A stretch of 64,000 nt of DNA, from positions 281,689-345,688 of the forward strand of contig NZ_JARGNA010000005.1 of the NCBI RefSeq assembly GCF_030167905.1, read 5' to 3'. A program made the translations under genes and the position numbers. Source of the DNA: Flavobacterium terrisoli (GTDB lineage: Bacteria; Bacteroidota; Bacteroidia; Flavobacteriales; Flavobacteriaceae). Below are positions 1 through 8,641 of this stretch, one piece after another. Positions within the stretch are counted from its first letter, which is position 1, and each line of letters begins with the position of its first letter. The notes below the pieces were generated by a model. It had not been told where the DNA came from. It saw nothing but the letters and a program-made list of their open reading frames with translations, and did no database searches.

Positions 1-760
1 TTTCTGCAGCTGATAAATTGCTCATCATTTGATGCAGGGCGCCAAATGACTCTTTTTCAAACCGCACGCAATCGCTTGCTGAGGTAAGCTGTAAAGGCGA
101 ATCTACCAATTCTGATTTCACATTTATAAATCCGGCTTGTTCAAATGCTTTTTCAATAACCCCTTCAGCACCCAGGCTGAAAGGTCCGGGTTGACCAGGC
201 AACGGCGGTGGCAAATTGGCCCGGTTGCGGATAATGGAAACCGGAATCGAGAAAAATTTATTTTTATCGGGAGTGGAATACACTATGGCGGCTACTTTTC
301 CGCCTGGTTTAAGTACCCGTAACATCTCTTTCAAGGCGCGCTGCTGATCGGGAAAATAGATCAGCCCAACCCTGGAAATAACAGCATCAAAGGTTTCATC
401 CTCAACCGTCAGGTTTTCGCCATCCATTACTTTTGTCCTGATATTGCCCAAGCCATTTTGCTCAGCCAGCTTTTGGGCAAACTCCAAAATGTTAGAGGAA
501 ATGTCAGTCGCCAGGACTTCACCCGAAGGGCCAACTTTTTGGGCTGTGGTGATGGATTGTTCACCCGCTCCTGCAGCGACATCAAGTACCCGATGTCCGG
601 TGCTGACACCTGCCATAACAAGCATTCTTTCTGTGGCATTGCCCAGCCATTGGTGAAGCGTAGGACTCCAGCGATACCAAGCATCGGCAGTTTCCTGCCA
701 CTGGTCGCGGGTGGTGTTTTTGTACTTAATGGGGTCAAATTGTGGTGTTGCGGGTTCCAT
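1..760 (-). CDS. Class I SAM-dependent methyltransferase (3' end outside window)
   Basis: An open frame runs from an ATG at 758-760 leftwards to the window edge without a stop, giving about 253 residues. Residues about 55-67 carry glycine-rich SAM-binding motif I (VLDVAAGAGEQ), followed by an acidic residue after the next strand (LATDIS), a DGENL segment and the post-motif LRVLKPGGKV. This is the UbiE/COQ5-type Rossmann methyltransferase pattern. The substrate cannot be deduced. The gene lies on the same strand as, and 120 bp downstream of, the SEFIR-like gene. Its base composition is visibly richer in G+C than that very AT-rich neighbour. The C-terminus lies outside the window, so the length cannot be compared with the family. 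Confidence 0.85.
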   Translation of the reverse strand, partial: MEPATPQFDPIKYKNTTRDQWQETADAWYRWSPTLHQWLGNATERMLVMAGVSTGHRVLDVAAGAGEQSITTAQKVGPSGEVLATDISSNILEFAQKLAEQNGLGNIRTKVMDGENLTVEDETFDAVISRVGLIYFPDQQRALKEMLRVLKPGGKVAAIVYSTPDKNKFFSIPVSIIRNRANLPPPLPGQPGPFSLGAEGVIEKAFEQAGFINVKSELVDSPLQLTSASDCVRFEKESFGALHQMMSNLSAAE

Positions 761-880
761 AATATTTGATTTTAAGTTTAAATGTAAGGATTTTTAATGA
801 CCTGCGAGGTTTTGTAGGGATGCCGTTCTTGCTTATTGTTACAAGGTTGATGCTGCAAATAGCTGTTGTTATCAGTTTTG

Positions 881-2338
881 TTAATTAAGAGTTGCAACAT
901 TTTCAAAATTAAGAGCTTCTTTTATGTTAGGAATTCTATAATAACCTCTTTCAGGTTTTTCCTTTTCGGCTAATTCTGATATCTTTTTTTTGAATTCATT
1001 GACATCATTGAGGTCAAATAAATATTTTATTTTTTCAAAATATCTTTTAGAAATTATTTTTGGAAATAACTCATAATTCCAGGAGTTATAACAACTTGTT
1101 TCGGGGAACCAATCATGTCTAAAAAAGCCACTTGATTTTGCTGGATAGAATAAAGACATGTAATAGTTTAATAAATCTGAAGTAATATTATCTTCAAATT
1201 TTAATATTGTCGAATATTTTTTAATTAAATCAGCAACAACGCTTACTCTTTTGGGATTAATTGATTGGTTTTTAAATTCATTCAAAGTGTAAACATATTG
1301 CCTAAACATTGTGAAATTTAATACTTCGGGTTTAGCGGTATCTCTTTTTGTAACAAAGAAATTATTTTGATATATAAAATTTAGTGTTTTAAATCTCTCA
1401 TTTTTTAAAAGTACTGTTACAAAACTTATGAATAAATCATAGTTGAAAAATCTATAATTGTCGTTGATGGCATCTTGTAGATTATTACTTGAACTTATTC
1501 GTACTTCGCTATCTTCATAAAATTGCAATAGTTGTTCAAAAAAATCTAAAAAAAGTTCTCCAAAATCTTCATCAGAATACTTAGATATAACATTTAAAAA
1601 TTCTATAAAATCATTTTTAAGAGGTTGCATTTGTTCAATTGACAACTCGACTTTTTCAATAAAGTTATTAGTGTTTATTCCGTCTTTTTGAATATCCAGT
1701 TTAAATAACAGAAGACTTTGGATAAATGTTTCCAGGTAGTCTTTTATAAACAACAAGCTGTTTTTGTTTCCATTTAAAAAGGAGTTTTTAATTTGAACTA
1801 CTTTATGAGCGGTTGGCAAGAATAAAGGACTTTCATCTTCCAAGTGTACTGGCATTTTTCCAATTGGAGGCCTCTTTGAAATCGGTTTATTAAAAATATT
1901 CCGTATTAATTTTTCATAATTTTCTTCAAAAATTTCATCACTACTTAAGTCAATGAAAATCCTTGAGTTTATAAATGTGGGTAAACAAGGTTTGCTGTTT
2001 TCATATTCCATTACTATCGGTATGAATTTTGTTTGCTCCACTTGATTATAAATTTCGTCTGAAACAATTAAACTTTCAATTCCAACACCACCCTTTTTTT
2101 CATTAGCTTTTTGGGCATACTCTTTATTGCAAATTAATAATACTTTATTAACGGTTTCATCATTTACCATTTGTTCCATAAAATGGTATTTATCTTGACC
2201 TTCTTTTAGATCCCAATCGTCAAGAATTATGTGAATTCCGTCATTAGTCAGTCTTTCAGCCAATTCAATAACTTTCAATTTGTTAGTATATGGTTTCCAG
2301 CTATATGAGATAAAAATCTTTTTTATTTCTTGTGACAT
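881..2338 (-). CDS. SEFIR/TIR-like domain protein, candidate defence effector
   Basis: This is a 485-residue cytosolic protein with no signal peptide or membrane segment. Residues about 6-135 match the SEFIR/TIR-like fold: KIFISYSW at the N-terminus, the box ILDDWDLKEGQDK (about 38-50), VLLICNKEYAQKAN (about 66-79), then GGVGIES with Glu88 where the TIR catalytic glutamate is expected, SDEIY, and FIPIVME. The remaining 350 residues are Lys/Asn/Phe-rich and predicted mostly helical. I recognise no domain in them. Related bacterial TIR/SEFIR proteins act as signalling or NAD-consuming domains in phage defence. That role is inferred from the family, not shown here. The gene is much more AT-rich than both neighbours, which suggests acquisition. 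No partner gene (NTPase, Argonaute, cyclase) is adjacent. The ATG at 2336-2338 fits the first beta strand. Confidence 0.75.
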   Translation of the reverse strand: MSQEIKKIFISYSWKPYTNKLKVIELAERLTNDGIHIILDDWDLKEGQDKYHFMEQMVNDETVNKVLLICNKEYAQKANEKKGGVGIESLIVSDEIYNQVEQTKFIPIVMEYENSKPCLPTFINSRIFIDLSSDEIFEENYEKLIRNIFNKPISKRPPIGKMPVHLEDESPLFLPTAHKVVQIKNSFLNGNKNSLLFIKDYLETFIQSLLLFKLDIQKDGINTNNFIEKVELSIEQMQPLKNDFIEFLNVISKYSDEDFGELFLDFFEQLLQFYEDSEVRISSSNNLQDAINDNYRFFNYDLFISFVTVLLKNERFKTLNFIYQNNFFVTKRDTAKPEVLNFTMFRQYVYTLNEFKNQSINPKRVSVVADLIKKYSTILKFEDNITSDLLNYYMSLFYPAKSSGFFRHDWFPETSCYNSWNYELFPKIISKRYFEKIKYLFDLNDVNEFKKKISELAEKEKPERGYYRIPNIKEALNFENVATLN

Positions 2339-2476
2339 AAGTCTGTTGTTAAAATTGCTGCCAACTTGTTAATCAGTATGATAAGCTTATTTCTTTTCAG
2401 CTAATTTAATAAAAATAGTACAAATTTTATTTTTTGGCGCAATTATTTGTCAGTTTCGTCCACGCTTTCTCCACAG

Positions 2477-2510
2477 TTTGTTCGCAAAATGACCCTGTTT
2501 TGCGAACAAA
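2477..2510. repeat. Perfect 13-bp inverted repeat (hairpin)
   Basis: TTTGTTCGCAAAA (2477-2489) pairs perfectly with TTTTGCGAACAAA (2498-2510) around an 8-nt loop. Neither strand has a T-tract after the stem, so it is not a classical intrinsic terminator. Confidence 0.8.
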
Positions 2511-2531
2511 ACCCGAACAAAACCCAAACAC

Positions 2532-2577
2532 TTCGAGTGTTCTCGATACAATTTTTACTTCGCAAAAATCACTCGAA
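2532..2577. repeat. Nested inverted repeat (REP-like element)
   Basis: The outer arms TTCGAGTG (2532-2539) and CACTCGAA (2570-2577) enclose inner arms ATTTTT (2551-2556) and AAAAAT (2564-2569). The TTCGAGTG..CTCGATAC..CACTCGAA pattern resembles dispersed extragenic repeats I recall from other Flavobacterium genomes. Only one copy is visible in this window. Confidence 0.6.
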
Positions 2578-2623
2578 CTGACGATACTGAACAAACAAAA
2601 AACCACTCACTTTCGCGAATGGT

Positions 2624-2657
2624 CTTTTCTCTATTTTCTGTGTTCTATTTTCTAAAT
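2624..2657. repeat. TTCTATTTTCT short-word tract
   Basis: Degenerate tandem copies of a TTCTATTTTCT-like word lie just downstream of the amidohydrolase stop. The same word family reappears at about 22505-22535 upstream of the Sua5/YrdC gene. Confidence 0.55.
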
Positions 2658-2658
2658 T

Positions 2659-5600
2659 CTAATTATGAATCGCATCACAACAGTGATGCTCCATAAAGCT
2701 TTCGGTTTCCTCATGCCAAGGGAAAGCCGCGTTGTATTTGTTGTTTTCCCAATAGAACGTTTTGCGGTTTTTTGGTTCGTTGCCTTCTTCGTTCATCGTT
2801 TCGGAGTTGTACATTCTGCCGTTGGCAATCGTATAACGCAAAGTTGCCGAGTTTTGAATATTGTCTAACGGGTTTTTGTCCAAGACCAGGATGTCGGCTA
2901 GTTTTCCGGCTTCGAGAGAACCAATGTCATGTCCGGCACCGATATAGTTGGCCGAATTGATCGTCGCGGTTTTAAGCGTCTCTAAATTGCTCATGCCGCC
3001 TTGGTTGATGCTCCACAATTCCCAGTGAGCACCCAATCCCTGCAATTGCCCGTGTGCACCCATATTTACTTTTACACCGCTATCGGCTAGTTTCTTGGCT
3101 GTTTTTGAAGTCAGGATATGATCGTTTTCAAATTCTTCATCCGGCGCCATGGTACGGAAACGCGAACGCGAGTCGATGATGCTTCTTGGGGTGAATTGCA
3201 ATAGTTTTTTGTTTTCCCAGACATTGGTTTTTTGGTACCAATAGTATTCGGCATTCAAACCGCCATAGTTGACAATCAAAGTAGGCGTGTAGCCCACGCT
3301 GCTTTTGCCCCAAAGCTCAAGCACATCTTTATACACCGGTGTCACTGGAATGTTATGCTCTACGCCGGTATGGCCATCAATCACCATCGTCATGTTGTGG
3401 AAAAAGTTGGAACCGCCTTCAGGAACGACATTAATGCCTTCTTCACGCGCTGCCTGCAACACCTGTTGGCGTTGGTCACGACGCGGTTGGTTATAACTTT
3501 TTACCGACAAAGCACCAAAGGCTTTGGTGCGTTTGATAGACGAGCGCGCGTCATCAAGGCTGTTTACCAAGGCTTTGAAATCGCCATCGGCACCATACAG
3601 GATAAAACCGGTAGAGTAAATTCTTGGCCCAACTAAGGCGCCGCTTTTCACCATTTCCGCCAGGGAGAATATCGATTCGGTATTTGATGACGGATCATGC
3701 GAAGTGGTTACCCCAAAAGCCAGGTTGGCGTAAAACTGCCAGTTCTGTTGCGTGGTCAATCCATAACGGAAAGCTCCGATGTGTGCGTGAGCATCGACCA
3801 TTCCCGGCATCAGGGTTTTTCCGGTTAAGTCATATACTTTGGCATCGGCAGGAACAGTCACGTCACTTGAATTGCCCACGGCTTCAATGCGGTTTTGGTT
3901 GATGATAAGCGTTCCTTTTTCAATGACTTTATCGCCATCCATGGTGATAATTCGGGCATTGGTTAAGGCAATTTTCCCTTTTGGTTTATCGACTTTAGAA
4001 GTCAGGCCAATTTTGATTCCGGCATCGGTTGGTTTTTCTACTTTCTCAGGCGAACCCGGAAGAAAGGTAAAGCGGTCCTTGATATCGTTGGCATAATAAC
4101 TGTCGCCCAAAGTCCACATTATTTTTTGGCTGTTGCTTGCCCAATGCAGATTGATTCCGGCGTCTTTGGTCAATTCAGCAACTGGAACGGCAGTCGATTT
4201 GTTGTCCAAATCAGCTTCCTGTCCGTTCATATTCAATGGCGCGACATAGGCTTTGTGTAAATGCATAAACGCGATCCATTGGTTGTCCGGACTTGGCACC
4301 AAACGGTTGGCGTATTTCGATTTGATGTGCGTTCTTTCGTCTTTTCCGTTTAAATCAACACTTTTCAGTTCTTTGGTCAGGCTGCCAAAAAACACTCCGC
4401 CGGTTTGGTAAAAAATGCGGTTGCCTTCTTTGGTAAACAAAGGATATTGTCCATTTTCGGTAACGAATTTAGAACTGCCACCATTACTGTTCATGGTATA
4501 AATTCCGGGGTTTTTAGCAAAAGCCAATCCTTGGTCGTTGTTACCGCTTTCTTTTCGATAGACGATAGTTTTACCGTCAGGCGATAGGGAAGGTGTTCTG
4601 TAGATGCCTTTCTCGGTAGTCAGTTTCACAGCATTTTTGCCATCCAAGCCCACTTTTCTGATGCTGCCCAGTTCGGTATCATTCCAGGTTACATAGATGA
4701 TGGTTTTGCCATCTGCTGTAAAGGTTGGTTCGGCTTCAAAGTCGGCGCCATTGGTCAAACGCTTTGGTGTACCGTTGGGTAAAGCTTTGGTCCAAATATA
4801 ACCCAAAGCCCTAAACGCTAGAATCTTTCCGTCAGGCGAAGTTACCGCATCGCGTATCATTTTTACGGTAAAATCATTATCCGAAATCGGTGTATTGAAA
4901 TGCACGCGTTCTGCCACATCAATCACCACATCAGCGGTGAAAGGAATATTGGTTAGTGTCGATGTTTTGGTGTTTAATTTGTTGATTTTTCCACCGGTCC
5001 AGATGATGATATCTTCATTATTCGGCATCCAGTTGAAGTTGGGATACACGCCAAACATTGCCCAAGCCGTTTGCTGGTCTTTGTCGAGTTTGTCATACAC
5101 CGGCCATTCTTCTCCGGTTTCCAAATCGTGTAAATACAAAACGGTACTCGTTCGCACTCTTTTGATAAAAGCCAGTTTCTTACCATCGGGAGAAATCTGT
5201 GGACGCGCTGCACCACCGGGTCCGCCGGTAATGTCTTCTGTTTTTCCGGTCTCAAATTCGTAACGTTTAATTACATAGATTTGGTTGTTTGGATCTTTGT
5301 TGTATTGGAAAAAACCTCCGGGATACATGTCTTCGCTGTAGTAGATGTATTTGCCGTCTCTGGAGATATTGGGTTCGTTTACGTCCTGTTGGTCATTTTT
5401 ACGTTTGGTCAATTGTACGCCGCTTCCACCGCTGATATGGTATTGCCACATTTCTCCGGCACCGGCCGAGCGCTGTGACGTAAAGTTTTTTCTGCCTATG
5501 ATATAATTCCCGTTGGGCATCCATGCCGGATTACTCATCAGCCTGAAATCTTCTTTGGAAACTTGCTTGGCATTGGTACCATCGGCATTCATTACCCAAA

Positions 5601-5958
5601 GGTTGTCACCGCCGCCGGCATCGCTCGTAAAGGCAATCTTCTTACCATCCGGGCTAAAACGCGGCTGTACTTCAAACGGAATTCCCGAGCGCAATACTTT
5701 GGCTTTGCCGCCCGCAACAGGTATGCTATAAATATCGCCCAACATATCAAAAATGATAGTCGTTCCATCGGGGCTGACATCGAGGTTCATCCAGGTTCCT
5801 TCGCTGGTGGTGAAGTTTTGGGTTTTATAGTTAAAGCTGTCTCCCGGTTTGGACACATCCCATTTGGGTGTTTCTTTATCGGCTTTGTCTTTTTCCTGAG
5901 CGTTGGTTGAACTGAAAGCGGTTAAGGCAACAAGTAAAAAGGGTATTTTTCTATACAT
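2659..5958 (-). CDS. Secreted beta-propeller/amidohydrolase fusion protein
   Basis: This 1099-residue protein has an N-terminal signal peptide (about 1-20, ending in TNAQ). Residues about 45-640 form a TolB/PD40-type propeller with repeated SPDGKKIAF and FTADGKTIIY signatures. Residues about 665-1060 form an amidohydrolase barrel with the metal-binding HAH of GMVDAHAHIG near residue 723, further histidines in DGHTGVEHN, and a GKLADILVLD end segment. Architecture and length match a family of exported Bacteroidetes metal-dependent hydrolases; such enzymes often cleave C-N bonds, but the substrate is unknown. It probably acts in the periplasm. The C-terminus is unusual, with a His/Cys cluster (HHCCDAIHN). 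It appears monocistronic, facing the same way as the upstream permease gene. Confidence 0.9.
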   Translation of the reverse strand: MYRKIPFLLVALTAFSSTNAQEKDKADKETPKWDVSKPGDSFNYKTQNFTTSEGTWMNLDVSPDGTTIIFDMLGDIYSIPVAGGKAKVLRSGIPFEVQPRFSPDGKKIAFTSDAGGGDNLWVMNADGTNAKQVSKEDFRLMSNPAWMPNGNYIIGRKNFTSQRSAGAGEMWQYHISGGSGVQLTKRKNDQQDVNEPNISRDGKYIYYSEDMYPGGFFQYNKDPNNQIYVIKRYEFETGKTEDITGGPGGAARPQISPDGKKLAFIKRVRTSTVLYLHDLETGEEWPVYDKLDKDQQTAWAMFGVYPNFNWMPNNEDIIIWTGGKINKLNTKTSTLTNIPFTADVVIDVAERVHFNTPISDNDFTVKMIRDAVTSPDGKILAFRALGYIWTKALPNGTPKRLTNGADFEAEPTFTADGKTIIYVTWNDTELGSIRKVGLDGKNAVKLTTEKGIYRTPSLSPDGKTIVYRKESGNNDQGLAFAKNPGIYTMNSNGGSSKFVTENGQYPLFTKEGNRIFYQTGGVFFGSLTKELKSVDLNGKDERTHIKSKYANRLVPSPDNQWIAFMHLHKAYVAPLNMNGQEADLDNKSTAVPVAELTKDAGINLHWASNSQKIMWTLGDSYYANDIKDRFTFLPGSPEKVEKPTDAGIKIGLTSKVDKPKGKIALTNARIITMDGDKVIEKGTLIINQNRIEAVGNSSDVTVPADAKVYDLTGKTLMPGMVDAHAHIGAFRYGLTTQQNWQFYANLAFGVTTSHDPSSNTESIFSLAEMVKSGALVGPRIYSTGFILYGADGDFKALVNSLDDARSSIKRTKAFGALSVKSYNQPRRDQRQQVLQAAREEGINVVPEGGSNFFHNMTMVIDGHTGVEHNIPVTPVYKDVLELWGKSSVGYTPTLIVNYGGLNAEYYWYQKTNVWENKKLLQFTPRSIIDSRSRFRTMAPDEEFENDHILTSKTAKKLADSGVKVNMGAHGQLQGLGAHWELWSINQGGMSNLETLKTATINSANYIGAGHDIGSLEAGKLADILVLDKNPLDNIQNSATLRYTIANGRMYNSETMNEEGNEPKNRKTFYWENNKYNAAFPWHEETESFMEHHCCDAIHN

Positions 5959-6020
5959 CGAAGAAGTTGTTTGTTATTAAAGTGCATAAAAATAAAGAAA
6001 AATAGGGATAAGGGAAAAGA

Positions 6021-6060
6021 AAAAGGGATAAGCTTCATAACTGAAATACTTATCCCTTTT
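6021..6060 (-). terminator. Terminator of the amino-acid permease gene
   Basis: A 12-bp perfect stem, AAAAGGGATAAG (6021-6032) with CTTATCCCTTTT (6049-6060), lies 17 bp past the permease stop. It is followed on the minus strand by a T-rich run. Flanking GGGATAAGGG words add further partial pairing. Confidence 0.75.
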
Positions 6061-6077
6061 CCCTAATTACTGGTCCC

Positions 6078-7751
6078 TTATTTTTTATTGAGTTTACTGT
6101 TTTTGTAGCCATAGGCAAAGTAAAATACCAAACCGATAGCCAGCCAAATACCAAACCATCGCCAGTTAGATACCGCCATACCAGTAAGTAAATAACAACA
6201 TGAGATAAGTCCAAGTAAAGGAATAAGAGACAGATTTTTAAGAAATGCCAATACAGCCATTACGATGCACAAAATAATAAAGACTACCATTGGTGCATTG
6301 GTTGCAAAAAAGTCATCAGAATAGCTAAAAGTATCTGGGAAGAATGTTGGCAGGAAGTACTGTACCGCACCAAAAGCCCCCAAACATATCAATGGGAATA
6401 TATACTTTGAATTGATATAAGGAATTCTGAATTTGCCTTTGGTGGCACGCTCTGCTAATTCGGATTCGCTTTGCGGAGACAGCATCAACACACCGCCACA
6501 AACCAAAACGAAAGCAAACAAGGTTCCGATGCTGGTAAAATCGAGTACAAAGTTTTCATCGGTAAAGAATATCGGAATACCAACCACTAATCCGGTTACG
6601 ATAGTAGCAAAGCCCGGGGTTTTGTGTTTAGGATGTATTTCTGCAAACCTCTTAGGCATTAATCCGTCACGACTCATGGTCATCCAAATACGCGGTTGCC
6701 CCATTTGGAATACCAGCATTACGCTGGTCATGGCGACCACGGCAGCGATTGAAACAATGAATAACATCCATTTCACACCTTTTAAGGCAAAGATTTCTGC
6801 CAATGGGTCGCTTACGCCAAGTAAGTCGTATTTCACCATTCCCGTTAGGACTAAGGCCAAAATGATATACACAATGGTACAAATCACCAACGAATAAATC
6901 ATGCCTCGTGGCAAATCGCGTTGCGGGTTTTTGCTTTCTTCCGCCAAGGTTGATACGGCATCAAAACCAATATAGGCAAAGAACACGGCAGAAACTCCGG
7001 CCATCACACCGCCAAAACCATTAGGCATAAATGGTGTCCAGTTGTCGATATCCACATACATTGCCCCAACGATAATTACTAAAACAATAATGGCCAATTT
7101 AATGTAAACCATTACGTTACTGAAGTTTTTGGATTCTTTAGTGCCTTTATAAACCAAATAGGTGATCAGAATATTTATTACAACCGCTGGTAAATCAAAG
7201 ATGATACGCAGTCCGCCAATGATAGGCGCATTGTTCCAGGCGGTCAAGCCTTCGCCCGGTTTATTGGCTTCCAAGGCATCATGCGCGGATTGGTAATTGA
7301 TGGTCAGCCATTCGGGTAAGTGCAGGTGGAAACTCTCGAGTAAATTGGTAAAATAACCACTCCACGAAAAAGCGATATAGATATTCCCGATGGAATATTC
7401 CATCAGTAATGCCCAACCGATAATCCAGGCAAATACTTCTCCGAAAGACACATAGGCATAGGTATAAGCACTACCTGAAACCGGAACACGTGAGGCAAAT
7501 TCGGCATAACACATGGCAGTAAAACCACAGGCAATAGCACAAATAATGTATAAAAACACCACGCCTGGACCGCCGGAAAAGCAGGCATTTCCAATGGCGC
7601 TAAATGTTCCGCCTCCGATGATGGCTGCGATTCCAAAGAAAGTTAAGTCTTTTACGGTAAGTACTTTATGTAAGCCGGAATGTTCTCCATCGCCGCCTTC
7701 TTTTAGAATTACTGAGGTCGACTTTTTTCGGAACAGGTTGGATAATGACAT
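6078..7751 (-). CDS. APC-family amino-acid permease
   Basis: This is a 557-residue inner-membrane transporter. After a cytosolic N-terminus (about 1-30) the chain has roughly 12-14 hydrophobic helices. The first helix carries the APC signature (FFGIAAIIGGGTFSAIG), and later ones carry FFAYIGFDAVSTLAEE and the conserved loop PQRDLPRG. These are typical of cationic/branched amino-acid transporters (COG0531). Family members import amino acids by proton-coupled symport or exchange; the substrate here is not determinable. The gene is divergent from the peroxiredoxin gene across a 201-bp region and ends in a strong terminator. Confidence 0.9.
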   Translation of the reverse strand: MSLSNLFRKKSTSVILKEGGDGEHSGLHKVLTVKDLTFFGIAAIIGGGTFSAIGNACFSGGPGVVFLYIICAIACGFTAMCYAEFASRVPVSGSAYTYAYVSFGEVFAWIIGWALLMEYSIGNIYIAFSWSGYFTNLLESFHLHLPEWLTINYQSAHDALEANKPGEGLTAWNNAPIIGGLRIIFDLPAVVINILITYLVYKGTKESKNFSNVMVYIKLAIIVLVIIVGAMYVDIDNWTPFMPNGFGGVMAGVSAVFFAYIGFDAVSTLAEESKNPQRDLPRGMIYSLVICTIVYIILALVLTGMVKYDLLGVSDPLAEIFALKGVKWMLFIVSIAAVVAMTSVMLVFQMGQPRIWMTMSRDGLMPKRFAEIHPKHKTPGFATIVTGLVVGIPIFFTDENFVLDFTSIGTLFAFVLVCGGVLMLSPQSESELAERATKGKFRIPYINSKYIFPLICLGAFGAVQYFLPTFFPDTFSYSDDFFATNAPMVVFIILCIVMAVLAFLKNLSLIPLLGLISCCYLLTGMAVSNWRWFGIWLAIGLVFYFAYGYKNSKLNKK

Positions 7752-7887
7752 GGTTTCAATTTTGGTTTAGTAAAAAACAAATATATAAAAACTAAAGTCA
7801 TGTCAAGTTTAATGATTTTGATTAATAAACAGCCTGGATAGTGAAAGGCTATTAACAAATAAAAAAATTTAATTGGCAGATACTTTT

Positions 7888-7914
7888 TTTGAAGGGATTA
7901 ACTAAGTACTTTTG
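7888..7914 (+). promoter_or_regulatory. Promoter of the peroxiredoxin gene
   Basis: A Bacteroidetes-type -7 box TACTTTTG (7907-7914) is preceded by TTTG (7888-7891) with a 15-bp spacer. That is slightly shorter than the usual 17-23 bp. It leaves a leader of about 30 nt before the ATG at 7953. Confidence 0.5.
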
Positions 7915-7952
7915 CGCCATCAAAAAAAATAACATTTAAACCATACACAATT

Positions 7953-8588
7953 ATGTCATTAGTAGGTAAAAAATTCCCCAACATTACTGTAGATGCAATC
8001 TCTTTCAAAGGAAATGACTTGAGAATCAATGTGCTTGATGAAGCCACAAAAAACAACAAAAAAGTAATTTTATTTTGGTATCCAAAAGATTTTACTTTCG
8101 TATGTCCAACAGAATTGCATGCTTTTCAAGCGGCTTTAGGTGAGTTTGAAAACAGAAATACAATGGTAATTGGTGCTTCATGTGATACAAACGAAGTGCA
8201 TTTTGCTTGGTTAAATACCCCAAAAAACAACGGTGGAATCGAAGGAATAACTTATCCACTTTTGGCTGATACGACCAGAAATTTATCAGCAGCGCTAGAT
8301 ATTTTAGATGCAGAATGGGTTTATGATGCAGAATTAAACGACGAAATCCTTGAAGGTTCAAATGTAACTTTCAGAGCAACTTATCTGATTGACGAAACCG
8401 GAAAAATATTCCACGAAAGCGTAAACGATATGCCGTTAGGAAGAAACGTAAATGAGTACTTGAGATTAATCGATGCTTATACACATGTGCAGACTGTAGG
8501 CGAAGTTTGTCCGGCCAACTGGCAACAAGGTAAAGAGGCCATGACTGCTGACCGTTTGAGTACTGCAGCTTATTTAAGCCAAAACTAA
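7953..8588 (+). CDS. Typical 2-Cys peroxiredoxin (AhpC/Prx1 type)
   Basis: This 211-residue cytosolic thiol peroxidase reduces hydrogen peroxide and organic peroxides. The peroxidatic cysteine is Cys51 in FTFVCPTE. The resolving cysteine is Cys186 in GEVCPANW, as in typical two-Cys enzymes. Length and the C-terminal tail agree with Prx1/AhpC proteins. No ahpF reductase gene is adjacent. The gene is transcribed alone from a TACTTTTG promoter and ends in a strong bidirectional terminator shared with the convergent DoxX-like gene. I see no obvious PerR or OxyR box in the 201-bp upstream region. Confidence 0.95.
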   Translation: MSLVGKKFPNITVDAISFKGNDLRINVLDEATKNNKKVILFWYPKDFTFVCPTELHAFQAALGEFENRNTMVIGASCDTNEVHFAWLNTPKNNGGIEGITYPLLADTTRNLSAALDILDAEWVYDAELNDEILEGSNVTFRATYLIDETGKIFHESVNDMPLGRNVNEYLRLIDAYTHVQTVGEVCPANWQQGKEAMTADRLSTAAYLSQN

Positions 8589-8610
8589 AAAGTCAATATT
8601 TGATAAATAA

Positions 8611-8641
8611 AAAGCGTCCCGGTTACCGGGACGCTTTTTTT
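8611..8641. terminator. Bidirectional terminator, peroxiredoxin / DoxX-like
   Basis: GCGTCCCGG / CCGGGACGC (8614-8634) with a TTA loop is flanked by A-run and T-run, so it can terminate the two convergent genes. Confidence 0.9.

Larger units (their letters stand above)
2339..2658. other. 320-bp structured intergenic region
   Basis: The region between the SEFIR-like gene and the amidohydrolase gene holds no convincing gene. It contains two strong inverted repeats (2477-2510 and 2532-2577, listed separately). A tract of TTCTATTTTCT-like words lies at about 2624-2657. The promoter of the SEFIR-like gene is expected in 2339-2440, but no exact -7 box is seen there. Confidence 0.7.

Noticed and set aside
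2434..2655. A 73-codon plus-strand frame in the gap before the amidohydrolase gene
   Set aside because: It runs through both hairpins and the short-word tract, has no ribosome-binding context and no domain-like sequence.
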